Part shown: piece by piece, positions 7,423 through 14,973 of the stretch
Layout of the letters: each line of letters begins with the position of its first letter
Position numbering within the stretch: position 1 is the first letter of the stretch
Origin: CAYJPK01 sp964372035
GTDB lineage: Bacteria > Desulfobacterota > Desulfovibrionia > Desulfovibrionales > Desulfovibrionaceae
Direction: 5' to 3'
DNA length: 16,213 nucleotides
Assembly: GCA_964372035.1 (NCBI GenBank)
Contig: CAYJPK010000050.1
Span: forward strand, 1 to 16,213
Notes under the pieces: model-generated
Database searches by the model: none
Told to the model about the DNA's origin: nothing
What the model saw: the letters and a program-made list of their open reading frames with translations, nothing else
Position numbers and translations under genes: made by a program

Positions 7423-8868
7423 ATGCCATCAATTTTTTATTTTTTACTTGCAGTTGCCGCTCTTATAGTTGGATATACTGTATATGGTTCATTTGTTGAA
7501 CGCATCTTTGGGCCTGACGATCGTCAGACACCAGTGCAAAGACTCGCTGACGGTGTTGATTATGTTGAATTAAAACCTAATAAAATCTTTTTAATTCAAT
7601 TGCTTAACATCGCTGGTCTTGGTCCTGTATTTGGTCCTATCTTAGGTTCTTTATATGGGCCATCAGCCTTAATTTGGGTTGTGTTTGGTTCTATTTTTGC
7701 TGGAGCTGTTCACGATTACTTTTCAGGTATGATTTCAATTCGCTATGATGGTAAATCACTTCCTGACTGGATTGGTTACAATTTAGGTAATCCATTTAAG
7801 TTGTTTATGCGTTATTTCGCCATCTTATTATTGGTATTAGTTGGTGTTGTATTTGTTGCTGGTCCTGCTGGACTTTTAGCTAACTTAACTGGTCAAAATA
7901 TTACTATTTTTATCGTAGTTATATTTGGTTATTACTTTATTGCAACTGTTTTACCTATTGATAAAATTATTGGTCGTATTTATCCACTTTTTGCTATTTT
8001 CTTATTAGTTATGGCATTTGGTTTAATTAGCGTAATGATTATTCAAGGTTATGAGTTCTATCCAAATGGTGAATTTGTTAACCAGCACCCAGCTGGAACA
8101 GTAATGTGGCCGCTTATGTTCATCACAATTGCTTGTGGTGCTATTAGTGGTTTCCATGCTACTCAATCACCGCTTATGGCAAGATGTATGACTTCTGAAA
8201 GACAAGGTCGCCCAATTTTCTACGGTGCGATGATTGCAGAAGGCTTTATTGCTTTAATTTGGGTAACAATTGGTATGAGCTTCTATAATGAAGGTTTCCC
8301 TGGTATCGTTGAAAAATATGGTGAAGTTATTAAAGTTAATAACCCCGCTATTGTTGTTAACGAAGTTTCTAACATCTTACTTGGACCTGTTGGTGGTTTC
8401 TTAGCAGTTTTAGGTGTTGTTGTTTTACCTATTTCTACAGGTGATACTTCATTCCGTGCTGCTCGCTTAATCATTGCTGATGCTGTTGGTTATGCACAAA
8501 AAACACCTGCTAGCCGCTTAATGTTAGCTGTGCCAATGTTTGTTATTGGTATTGTTCTTAGCTTTGTTGATTTTAATATCTTATGGCGTTACTTTGCTTG
8601 GGTAAACCAAAGCTTCTCCGTTGTAACTTTATGGGCTATTGGTGCATATCTTTTCCATCGCAATAAATTGCACTGGGTTGCAACAATACCTGCGATGTTT
8701 ATGACTGCTGTATGTACAACTTACATTTTCTTTGCTCCAATTGGTTTTGGATTAACACAACAAACTTCTACCATTATTGGCGTTGGTGTTGCTACTGTTT
8801 CACTTGCTTTCTTCTTATTGAAAGCAGGTACTCCACTTAGCCACGACCCTCTTAATGGAAAGGACTAG
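7423..8868 (+). CDS. cstA: CstA-family carbon starvation permease (short form)
   Basis: CstA-family proteins are inner-membrane carriers for peptides or pyruvate, often induced on carbon limitation. The 481-residue protein is polytopic and hydrophobic throughout. It shows the family's N-terminal G-Y-x-x-Y-G-S/F-V-E region, the G-P-V-F-G-P-I-L-G and H-D-Y-F-S-G-M segments, and the conserved S-T-G-D-T-S-F-R-A-A-R-L stretch near residue 338. E. coli CstA is about 700 residues. This belongs to the shorter subfamily that lacks the long C-terminal part, and nothing suggests truncation. The ATG follows GGAGGA by about nine bases. It shares its transcript with polA, which starts three bases after the stop. 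Whether it carries pyruvate, peptides or another acid cannot be told. Confidence 0.88.
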   Translation: MPSIFYFLLAVAALIVGYTVYGSFVERIFGPDDRQTPVQRLADGVDYVELKPNKIFLIQLLNIAGLGPVFGPILGSLYGPSALIWVVFGSIFAGAVHDYFSGMISIRYDGKSLPDWIGYNLGNPFKLFMRYFAILLLVLVGVVFVAGPAGLLANLTGQNITIFIVVIFGYYFIATVLPIDKIIGRIYPLFAIFLLVMAFGLISVMIIQGYEFYPNGEFVNQHPAGTVMWPLMFITIACGAISGFHATQSPLMARCMTSERQGRPIFYGAMIAEGFIALIWVTIGMSFYNEGFPGIVEKYGEVIKVNNPAIVVNEVSNILLGPVGGFLAVLGVVVLPISTGDTSFRAARLIIADAVGYAQKTPASRLMLAVPMFVIGIVLSFVDFNILWRYFAWVNQSFSVVTLWAIGAYLFHRNKLHWVATIPAMFMTAVCTTYIFFAPIGFGLTQQTSTIIGVGVATVSLAFFLLKAGTPLSHDPLNGKD

Positions 8869-8871
8869 GTC

Positions 8872-11469
8872 TTGATTAAAGATCGTTTTATGGCTGAGCC
8901 TATCTGGTTAATAGATGGCTCAGCCTTTATTTATCGCTCTTTCTACGCAAGTGGAAATATGAGCCGTTCTGATGGTGTGGCTACTGGCGCAATCTATCTT
9001 CTTAGTCGTTTTATTATGCGCCTTATTCGTGATGAAAAACCAAAACATATCGCCTTTGTTTTAGATGGTAAGGGTAAAAATTTTCGCCATGAGCTTTATA
9101 CTCCCTATAAAGCTAATCGTGACAAAACTCCTGAAGCCCTTATTGAACAGTTAGAACCAATTAAAAAAGTGGTTCAAGCCTTAGGTGTTCATCTAGAAGT
9201 ATCACAAAACTGCGAGGCTGATGACTGCATTGCTTCATTAGCTTACAAATACCGTGAAAAATATCCTGTGATTATTGTTGGTGCAGATAAGGATTTACGT
9301 CAATGTTTGCATGAGCAAGTAATGATGTGGGATCCAAGTGCTAAAAATGAAAAAATTGTGACGCTAGATGATTTTTCTGCTGAAACTGGACTACAAGCTA
9401 ATCAGTGGGCTGATTTACAGGCTTTAACAGGCGATAGTAGTGATAATATTCCAGGTCTAGCCGGAGTTGGTCCTAAGACGGCACTTAAAATTTTGCATGA
9501 ATATCCTAGTTTAGAGGCTATCTATGAGAATTTTGATTCTTTGCCTGAAAAAATGAAATTAAAATTTAAAGATCAATTTGATTTATTAAAAATATACCGT
9601 GAGCTTACTCGCTTAAAAACTGATGTATGTGCACTTAGTTTAGAAGATTTAAATTTAAAAAAAGCTAATGTAAATGAACTTTTAGAAATTTTTTCAGAAT
9701 ATGAGTTAAATTCTTTAAGTCGTGAATTGCAGTCAATGCAACGAGCAGGTGTGATTAGTGATACTGGGTCTGCAAGTGTAGGCGAAGCTGTAAAAAAAGA
9801 TGACATTAAGCAAAATGAACAATTTTCTTTGTTTGGTGCTAGCGCTGTTAAAAAAGAAGACTTAGTGTGTGATACAGTAGCAAAATTGCAAGCAGTTGAA
9901 AAACTTGGTATTTTGTATAATAATAACAAACTTTATCTACATATTAATAATACAGAATATCAATATACGGGTGATGTTGGCGAGTTATTTGAATTTGCTT
10001 CAAAAGCTAAAAATATTTATGTTTATGATTTAAAATCTCTGTATAAGCATAATAATATATGGCAGAATATAGAGCTAGATAAATGTTTTGATGTTTTTTT
10101 AGCTGCATATCTTTTGCACCCAGAAGAGGTTGGCGTTAGTTATGAGAGGTTAATTGCTGGGCTCGCTTCTGAACTTGAGCATAGAAATATTGTTTCACTC
10201 GGTAATTATTTAGAGAAAGAACTTAAAAAAGCTGAATTGGATAGGCTTTTGACTGAGCTTGAATTACCTCTTGTGCCAGTTCTTTTTTATATGCAAGAAG
10301 CTGGAATAATGCTTGATAAAGCTAAAATTACAACTTTTTTACAAGAAGTGCATAAGGATTTAGAGCTATTAACAAGTAAAATTTATGAGTTAGCCGGAAC
10401 GAGTTTTAACATTCGTTCTTCAAAGCAATTAGGCGAAATTTTATTTGAAAGGTTAGGCTTGAAAAAAGCCGGCAAAACCCGTGGTGGGCAAGCAAAAACA
10501 GATCAAGAATCACTTGAAAAATTAGCTGGCTCTCATGAAATTATTGATACAATATTAGAGTATCGCAAGCTTGAAAAAATGCGCTCAACCTACCTTGAGC
10601 CACTTCCACGCTTAGCCGATGCTAACGGTAGGGTGCATACGCAATTTAACCAAACAGCTACCGTAACAGGTCGCCTATCCTCTAGCAATCCTAATTTACA
10701 AAATATTCCTATTCGTGGCGAGCATGGCAAAAGAATGAGAACTTGCTTTACCGCATCGACTGGAAACCTTTTAATTAGTGCGGATTACTCTCAAATTGAA
10801 CTTCGAGTTTTAGCCCATTTATCGCAAGAAAAAGCTTTGCTTGATGCTTTTAATGAGGGTGCTGATATTCATGCTAGAACAGCAAGTTTGTTATATGATT
10901 TACCGATAAATGAGATTGATGCTGATAAAAGACGAGATGCAAAAACCATTAATTTTGGCTTAGTTTATGGCATGGGAGCACAATCGCTAGCTTCACAATT
11001 GCAAATTACAACTGCCAAGGCAAAAGAGTTTATCGCAAATTATTTTAAACAACTACCAGGTTTAAAAGAATTTTATGATGGTATAGAATACAGCGCAAAA
11101 GAGCTTGGTATGGTACGAACTTTGACTGGTCGTAGAAGATTACTTCCTGAAATTTATTCGCAGAGTTCAATGGTTCAAAGCCAAGCACGACGTCAAGCAA
11201 TAAACACAGTTGTGCAAGGGCTAGCAGCTGATATTATTAAATTTGCAATGCTAGAGGTTTATAATAGTAATGAATTAAAAGAACTTGGTGCAAAATTGAT
11301 TTTACAGGTACATGATGAGCTTTTGCTTGAAGTCCCAAGTGAAAATGCTAAAAAAGCCTCTGAACTTGTAATCAAGCTAATGTCTGAAATTAAGCTTGAT
11401 GATGCTACCTTATCAGTCCCATTACTTGTTGAAGCTGGAATAGGTGATAGTTGGGGCAGTGCTCATTAA
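8872..11469 (+). CDS. polA: DNA polymerase I
   Basis: PolA fills gaps and removes RNA primers in replication and repair. The 865-residue protein has an N-terminal 5'-nuclease (about 10-290) with acidic metal ligands visible at D15, D65, E115, D117, D118, D139, D141, D188 and D191. The polymerase domain holds motif A around D638 (A-D-Y-S-Q-I-E-L-R), the O-helix R687, K691, F695, Y699, and motif C V-H-D-E at 813-816. The middle domain (about 330-460) keeps the fold of the 3'-5' exonuclease but lacks the D-x-E of ExoI and the Exo II and III aspartates, so it is almost surely non-proofreading, as in Taq. The TTG start at 8872 follows AAGGAC by six bases. The alternative ATG at 8890 has no good site. 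AAGGAC overlaps the cstA stop, suggesting coupling. Confidence 0.96.
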   Translation: MIKDRFMAEPIWLIDGSAFIYRSFYASGNMSRSDGVATGAIYLLSRFIMRLIRDEKPKHIAFVLDGKGKNFRHELYTPYKANRDKTPEALIEQLEPIKKVVQALGVHLEVSQNCEADDCIASLAYKYREKYPVIIVGADKDLRQCLHEQVMMWDPSAKNEKIVTLDDFSAETGLQANQWADLQALTGDSSDNIPGLAGVGPKTALKILHEYPSLEAIYENFDSLPEKMKLKFKDQFDLLKIYRELTRLKTDVCALSLEDLNLKKANVNELLEIFSEYELNSLSRELQSMQRAGVISDTGSASVGEAVKKDDIKQNEQFSLFGASAVKKEDLVCDTVAKLQAVEKLGILYNNNKLYLHINNTEYQYTGDVGELFEFASKAKNIYVYDLKSLYKHNNIWQNIELDKCFDVFLAAYLLHPEEVGVSYERLIAGLASELEHRNIVSLGNYLEKELKKAELDRLLTELELPLVPVLFYMQEAGIMLDKAKITTFLQEVHKDLELLTSKIYELAGTSFNIRSSKQLGEILFERLGLKKAGKTRGGQAKTDQESLEKLAGSHEIIDTILEYRKLEKMRSTYLEPLPRLADANGRVHTQFNQTATVTGRLSSSNPNLQNIPIRGEHGKRMRTCFTASTGNLLISADYSQIELRVLAHLSQEKALLDAFNEGADIHARTASLLYDLPINEIDADKRRDAKTINFGLVYGMGAQSLASQLQITTAKAKEFIANYFKQLPGLKEFYDGIEYSAKELGMVRTLTGRRRLLPEIYSQSSMVQSQARRQAINTVVQGLAADIIKFAMLEVYNSNELKELGAKLILQVHDELLLEVPSENAKKASELVIKLMSEIKLDDATLSVPLLVEAGIGDSWGSAH

Positions 11470-11508
11470 TATTTGCAACTATTTGTAATTTAATACCTAA
11501 ATATTAAT
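11465..11508 (+). terminator. AT-only hairpin at the polA stop, possible terminator
   Basis: Ten-base arms ATTAATATTT (11465-11474) and AAATATTAAT (11499-11508) pair perfectly around a 24-base loop and are followed by a T-rich stretch. The left arm includes the polA stop codon. The stem has no GC pairs, so termination would be weak. Confidence 0.3.
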
Positions 11509-11536
11509 TTTGTTTTCTTGTCATGCAGATTTGATT

Positions 11537-11561
11537 TAATAATATTGACAAAATATTATTA
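11537..11561. promoter_or_regulatory. Palindromic operator candidate over the dctP -35
   Basis: A perfect inverted repeat, TAATAATATT (11537-11546) and AATATTATTA (11552-11561), with five bases between, overlaps the -35 box TTGACA. The place is ideal for a repressor. All arm bases are A or T, so chance is more likely than for a mixed sequence. Confidence 0.4.
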
Positions 11562-11573
11562 GTTTGGTATAGA
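11545..11573 (+). promoter_or_regulatory. dctP: Promoter of the dctPQM operon
   Basis: A perfect -35 TTGACA (11545-11550), a 17-base spacer and -10 TATAGA (11568-11573) lie 36 bases before the dctP ATG. A start near 11580 would give a leader of about 30 bases carrying GGAGGT (11601-11606). Confidence 0.75.
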
Positions 11574-11609
11574 TATGTGAAATTATATGTACTATTTACT
11601 GGAGGTCTT

Positions 11610-12605
11610 ATGAAGCGTTTAGGATTAATGGTTATAGGTTTTTTTGTTTTTGGTATATTAGCACTTGCAGCTCAAAATGCTGAAGCTAAAACTTACCGTG
11701 TTGTTTTTGCAAACTATTTTGGTCCAACTCACCCAAACACTGTTGTTATGGAATTCTTTAAAGAAAAACTTGAAAAAGAATCTAATGGTGCTTTTAAAGT
11801 TTTACTTAAGCCAAACAATGAAGCTGGTGGCGAAGAAAAAATCATGGAACTCGTTAAACGTGGCACAATTCAAGCTGCTATGGTTGGCGGTTTAATTAAA
11901 GATGATGAGCCAAAAATTGCTGCATTTGAGCAACCTTTCATTATTGATAGCTGGAAGCACGCTCGTGATGTATATTTAAGTGAAGAAATGATGAATTATA
12001 CTGGCGAGTATACCAAAAAAACTGGCGTTATGATTATGGGCTTTGTTGTTAATGGCTTCCGTCAAATGTCATGTAATTTCCCAATCGAGAAAATGGACGA
12101 TTTCAAAAAAATGAAATTACGTAGTCCTTTGAGTGATGTATTTATTCAATTATTTACTGCTCTTGGAACAAACCCAACTCCACTACCAATGACAGAATTA
12201 TATACTGCTTTAGAAAGTAAAGTTGTTGATGGTCAAGATAACCCATATTCAACTGTTAAAGCTATGGGTTGGTGGGAAGTTCAAGGTAATATGTTAGAAT
12301 CACGTCATATTTTCTCACCTACTTCTGTATTAGTAAATCAAAAATTCTTTGATGGCTTACCAGCAGACTTGCAAAAATTATTCAAAGACACAATGAAAGA
12401 AATGATTGTTCTTAACTGGGATTTATCAGAAAAAGATGAAGTAGCTTCAGTTGATTTCTTAAAGTCAAAAGATATTAAAATCTTTATTCCTGGTGAAGAG
12501 TTCAAACAAGAGATGCGTGACGCTTCAAAAGTTGTATATGACTGGTTTGATAAAGAAGTTCCTGGTTCAAAGGAATTCAGAGACTACACAATGAGCAAAA
12601 AATAA
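11610..12605 (+). CDS. dctP: TRAP transporter solute-binding protein (DctP family)
   Basis: DctP proteins capture an organic acid in the periplasm and pass it to the DctQM membrane carrier, driven by an ion gradient. The 331-residue protein starts with a signal peptide (M-K-R-L-G-L, a hydrophobic core, A-E-A at 24-26, cleavage expected before K27). The binding fold shows conserved features: R151 in G-F-R-Q, R171 in M-K-L-R-S-P (the arginine that normally clamps the ligand carboxylate) and N211 in G-Q-D-N-P. It is the first gene of a dctP–dctQ–dctM operon with its own strong promoter. The start was taken at 11610 because GGAGGT lies four bases upstream and the signal peptide begins there; an in-frame GTG at 11577 would sit at the transcript start. 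The solute is unknown; C4-dicarboxylate-like acids are usual. Confidence 0.93.
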   Translation: MKRLGLMVIGFFVFGILALAAQNAEAKTYRVVFANYFGPTHPNTVVMEFFKEKLEKESNGAFKVLLKPNNEAGGEEKIMELVKRGTIQAAMVGGLIKDDEPKIAAFEQPFIIDSWKHARDVYLSEEMMNYTGEYTKKTGVMIMGFVVNGFRQMSCNFPIEKMDDFKKMKLRSPLSDVFIQLFTALGTNPTPLPMTELYTALESKVVDGQDNPYSTVKAMGWWEVQGNMLESRHIFSPTSVLVNQKFFDGLPADLQKLFKDTMKEMIVLNWDLSEKDEVASVDFLKSKDIKIFIPGEEFKQEMRDASKVVYDWFDKEVPGSKEFRDYTMSKK

Positions 12606-12627
12606 TTTTAGCTTGTTTGTTTAAAGT

Positions 12628-12663
12628 AAGTGGGCTTTCAAAGGTATTGATTGCCCACTTTTT
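12628..12663 (+). terminator. Hairpin with U-run between dctP and dctQ
   Basis: An 8-bp stem, AAGTGGGC (12628-12635) and GCCCACTT (12653-12660), with a 17-base loop, is followed by further T residues. It lies 23 bases after the dctP stop and 40 before dctQ. A partial terminator or 3' stabiliser here would let the binding protein be made in excess over the membrane parts. Confidence 0.6.
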
Positions 12664-12702
12664 ATATGAATTGACTTTTTTGATTTTTTGGGGAGGTTAT
12701 TA

Positions 12703-13185
12703 ATGGAGTCATTTTTAGGATTACTTGGTAAAATCAATAAATATCTGTGCAGTTCTTGCTTAGGTATTATGGTTTTAGTAGTATTTATCAATACTATTTT
12801 GCGCTACTGTTTTAATAGTGGTATTATGCAAACAGAAGAATTATCAAGATACTTGTTTGTTTGGGCAACATACCTTGCTGTTATTTCAGTTTATTTTGAA
12901 CATAAGCATATTGCTGTTACTACTGTTACAGACAGACTTTCGCCGCGTGCAACTCTAGTTTTTACAATACTAACAGGCTTTTTAGCAATTTTTGGTCTTG
13001 GGATTTTAATTCAAGGTAGTTATTTATACTTTATGGAAACAACAACAATGGGACAAGTTACTGGTCTTCCATATAAATTTGTTGTTGCACCTGTACTTCT
13101 TGCTAGTGTGAGTTGTTCGATTATCATTTTACATGATATGTATGTTGCATTTCGTAAATTAAGCAATAAAGAGTTGGAGGACTAA
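12703..13185 (+). CDS. dctQ: TRAP transporter small permease (DctQ family)
   Basis: The small membrane subunit of the TRAP carrier, which supports DctM and docks the binding protein. The 160-residue protein has four hydrophobic helices (roughly 17-36, 50-65, 87-110 and 124-146) and the family motif E-E-L-S-R-Y-L-F-V-W after the first helix. Length is typical. The ATG at 12703 follows a strong GGGGAGG (12690-12696) by six bases; an in-frame TTG at 12688 overlaps that site and is rejected. Its last codons hold the ribosome binding site (TTGGAGGA) of dctM, which starts one base after its stop, so the two are coupled. Confidence 0.93.
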   Translation: MESFLGLLGKINKYLCSSCLGIMVLVVFINTILRYCFNSGIMQTEELSRYLFVWATYLAVISVYFEHKHIAVTTVTDRLSPRATLVFTILTGFLAIFGLGILIQGSYLYFMETTTMGQVTGLPYKFVVAPVLLASVSCSIIILHDMYVAFRKLSNKELED

Positions 13186-13186
13186 A

Positions 13187-14467
13187 ATGGAATTGTTTGT
13201 ATTTCTAGGCTCTTTATTTACTTTATTATTTACTGGATTACCGATTGCAATTGTGCTTATTCTTTGTTCCATTATTTTATTATGGTGGATTGACATGTAT
13301 GACCCACTTGTACTTGCGCATCAAATCGTAGGTGGAAGTGATAACTATATATTAATGACTGTTCCGTTTTTTATTTTAGCTGGCGAAATTATGAAGCATG
13401 GCGGGATCTCTCAACAACTGATCGGTTTTGCTGAAGCTGTTGTTGGTCGTTTTCGTGGTGGTATGGGTTATGTAACAATCTTAGCTTGTATGCTTTTTGC
13501 TGGTTTATCTGGTGTTGCTATTGCTGACGTTTCAGCTCTTGGCAGTATTTTAATTCCAATGATGGTTGCATGTGGTTATAATAAGGGTAGAGCGACTGGT
13601 TTAGTATGCTCTGCTTCACTTACAGCACCAATTATTCCACCAAGTTTACCACTTATTATTTTAGGTGTAACAGTTGAATTATCAATTGGCAAACTTTTTG
13701 TTATGGGTATTGTTCCTGGGATTATGCTTGGTCTTAGTCTTATGGCGGCTTGGTTTATCATGGTGCGTCGTGATGGCTATACTGATACTAAAAAGCTTGC
13801 ACCAGGCGAGTTTTTACCATTATTTATTAAAGCGTTACCTTCATTGCTTTTACCTATTATTATTATTGTAGGTATTCGCATGGGTGTATTTACTCCAACT
13901 GAAGGTGGAGCTGTTGCTTGTATGTATGCATTCTTTGTTGCCGTTGTGATTAATAGGCAATTAACTTTCAAGCAGATTCCAGATTTATTATTTGATGCGA
14001 TGAAAGGTGCAGCAGCAGTTATGTTTATTGTTGGTGGTGCTTCGACTATTGGTTGGCTATTATCAATGGCAGATGTTCCAGCCCAATTGATTGACTTGAT
14101 GTCGGGATTAGTTGAAAATCCAATTATGCTCATGATTGCGCTTAACTTATTATTGCTTGCACTTGGCATGGTTATGGATATTACACCTATTATCTTAATC
14201 TTTGCTCCTGTTATTTTCCCACTTATTCGTGCTGCAGGAATTGAACCATATTACTTTAGTATAGTAATGATTGTTAACTTGTGTATTGGTTTAATAACTC
14301 CACCAGTTGGAACGGTATTATATGTAGGTTGCTCTGTAAGTGGTCTTAAGCTAGGCGAAGTTGTAAAAGGTTTATTACCGTTTTTAATCGCAGAGTTTTT
14401 ATTCCTATTTGTTTGTATTGTGTTCCCGCAATTTATTTTATATCCTGCTAAGTTATTTGGATATTAA
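13187..14467 (+). CDS. dctM: TRAP transporter large permease (DctM family)
   Basis: The large subunit that forms the ion-coupled transport path across the inner membrane. The 426-residue protein has about eleven or twelve hydrophobic segments. Family signatures are the F-F-I-L-A-G-E-I-M-K-H-G-G segment, G-L-S-G-V-A-I-A-D-V-S-A-L-G-S near residue 106, A-P-I-I-P-P-S near 147, and a matching M-D-I-T-P / T-P-P-V-G-T-V-L-Y pair in the C-terminal half. Length is normal. It begins one base after dctQ, with GGAGGA in the end of dctQ, and the operon ends at a strong terminator 29 bases after its stop. Confidence 0.95.
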   Translation: MELFVFLGSLFTLLFTGLPIAIVLILCSIILLWWIDMYDPLVLAHQIVGGSDNYILMTVPFFILAGEIMKHGGISQQLIGFAEAVVGRFRGGMGYVTILACMLFAGLSGVAIADVSALGSILIPMMVACGYNKGRATGLVCSASLTAPIIPPSLPLIILGVTVELSIGKLFVMGIVPGIMLGLSLMAAWFIMVRRDGYTDTKKLAPGEFLPLFIKALPSLLLPIIIIVGIRMGVFTPTEGGAVACMYAFFVAVVINRQLTFKQIPDLLFDAMKGAAAVMFIVGGASTIGWLLSMADVPAQLIDLMSGLVENPIMLMIALNLLLLALGMVMDITPIILIFAPVIFPLIRAAGIEPYYFSIVMIVNLCIGLITPPVGTVLYVGCSVSGLKLGEVVKGLLPFLIAEFLFLFVCIVFPQFILYPAKLFGY

Positions 14468-14495
14468 AATATTTTTTGGATTTAAGATTTTACTG

Positions 14496-14526
14496 AAAAG
14501 GTGTTCATTTTTATGAGCACCTTTTT
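14496..14526 (+). terminator. Rho-independent terminator of dctPQM
   Basis: A 13-bp stem (AAAAGGTGTTCAT at 14496-14508 with ATGAGCACCTTTT from 14513, one G-U pair) has a 4-base loop and a run of five T at its end. Confidence 0.88.
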
Positions 14527-14627
14527 GTAGTTTTAATAGTTGATACTAAAAAATTAATATCATTGACTGCGAAAGCATAAGTGTAATTTTATTGTACTGT
14601 TAAGTGCTGGAGCAAGTGTGCCTTTGC

Positions 14628-14675
14628 TTAATTTGACAGTAGTGATGTCAAATTAAAATACTATGTGTCAAAATT
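14628..14675. promoter_or_regulatory. Palindromic operator candidate with a third half-site
   Basis: Perfect 11-base arms TTAATTTGACA (14628-14638) and TGTCAAATTAA (14646-14656) are separated by seven bases. A further half-site, TGTCAAAATT (14666-14675), begins 20 bases after the second arm, about two helical turns. The left arm includes TTGACA, but no good -10 lies at 16-18 bases. No T-run follows, so it is not a terminator. The binding protein is unknown. Confidence 0.55.
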
Positions 14676-14792
14676 GATTTTGCAAATAGCATATAGATAG
14701 CATAAAGCAATAACAAAAAAATACATTTTTTTAAAGTTGTGGCTAGTAACAAAGCACTAACGATTTTTTTCTAAAAAACATGAATAAAATAC

Positions 14793-14821
14793 TTGACAAT
14801 AACTTGTAGCGTGGCTATTTT
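14793..14821 (+). promoter_or_regulatory. Weak distal promoter before the adhesin
   Basis: A perfect -35 TTGACA (14793-14798) with a 17-base spacer leads to a poor -10, TATTTT (14816-14821). It may serve the adhesin, or a short RNA ending at the hairpin at 14894-14915. Confidence 0.35.
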
Positions 14822-14856
14822 TAGTTAAACAAAATATGTTTTAGTTTTGTTTTTTT

Positions 14857-14940
14857 GAATGTCCGTTTATTCATTCCTTTTACTATTCATTATGGTGAAG
14901 TTTTTTCACCTTTCTTAAGAATGTCCGTTTTTTCATTCCT
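14857..14940. repeat. Pair of 22-base direct repeats with internal dyad symmetry
   Basis: Copies at 14857-14878 and 14919-14940 differ at one base and start 62 bases apart. Each holds GAATG-N10-CATTC, an inverted repeat as expected for a dimeric DNA-binding protein. The second copy ends four bases before the -35 of the adhesin promoter. Activator binding sites are the simplest reading. Confidence 0.7.
14894..14915 (+). terminator. Small hairpin between the two repeats
   Basis: GGTGAA (14894-14899) and TTCACC (14905-14910) form a 6-bp stem with a 5-base loop, followed by TTTCTT. It could end a transcript from the distal promoter. The stem is short. Confidence 0.35.
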
Positions 14941-14944
14941 AAAA

Positions 14945-14973
14945 TTGTTTAATGCTTTTTTGTTGGTTATAAT
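14945..14973 (+). promoter_or_regulatory. Main promoter of the adhesin gene
   Basis: -35 TTGTTT (14945-14950), a 17-base spacer and a perfect -10 TATAAT (14968-14973) give an expected start near 14980, leaving a leader of about 95 bases. The poor -35 directly after a repeat fits a promoter that needs an activator. Confidence 0.65.

Noticed and set aside
9573..9929. 118-codon minus-strand frame inside polA
   Set aside because: It lies opposite polA, low-complexity S/F/K-rich product, no ribosome site.
11577..11609. GTG start adding 11 residues to DctP
   Set aside because: It would lie at or before the expected transcript start, has no ribosome site, and would put non-signal residues before a clear signal peptide. 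ATG 11610 has GGAGGT.
12688..12702. TTG start adding five residues to DctQ
   Set aside because: The added codons are the ribosome binding site GGGGAGG of the ATG at 12703.
13777..14169. 130-codon minus-strand frame inside dctM
   Set aside because: It is opposite a strongly conserved DctM coding region, has no ribosome site and no recognisable domain; a shadow frame.
14628..14656. Palindrome as an FNR- or HcpR-type site
   Set aside because: Those sites have TTGA and TCAA about four to six bases apart; here they are eleven apart, so the spacing does not fit.
14857..14940. Two similar 22-base repeats as a minimal CRISPR array
   Set aside because: Only two copies, a 40-base interval holding a hairpin, no cas gene, and a position right behind a promoter. 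Regulatory sites explain them better.
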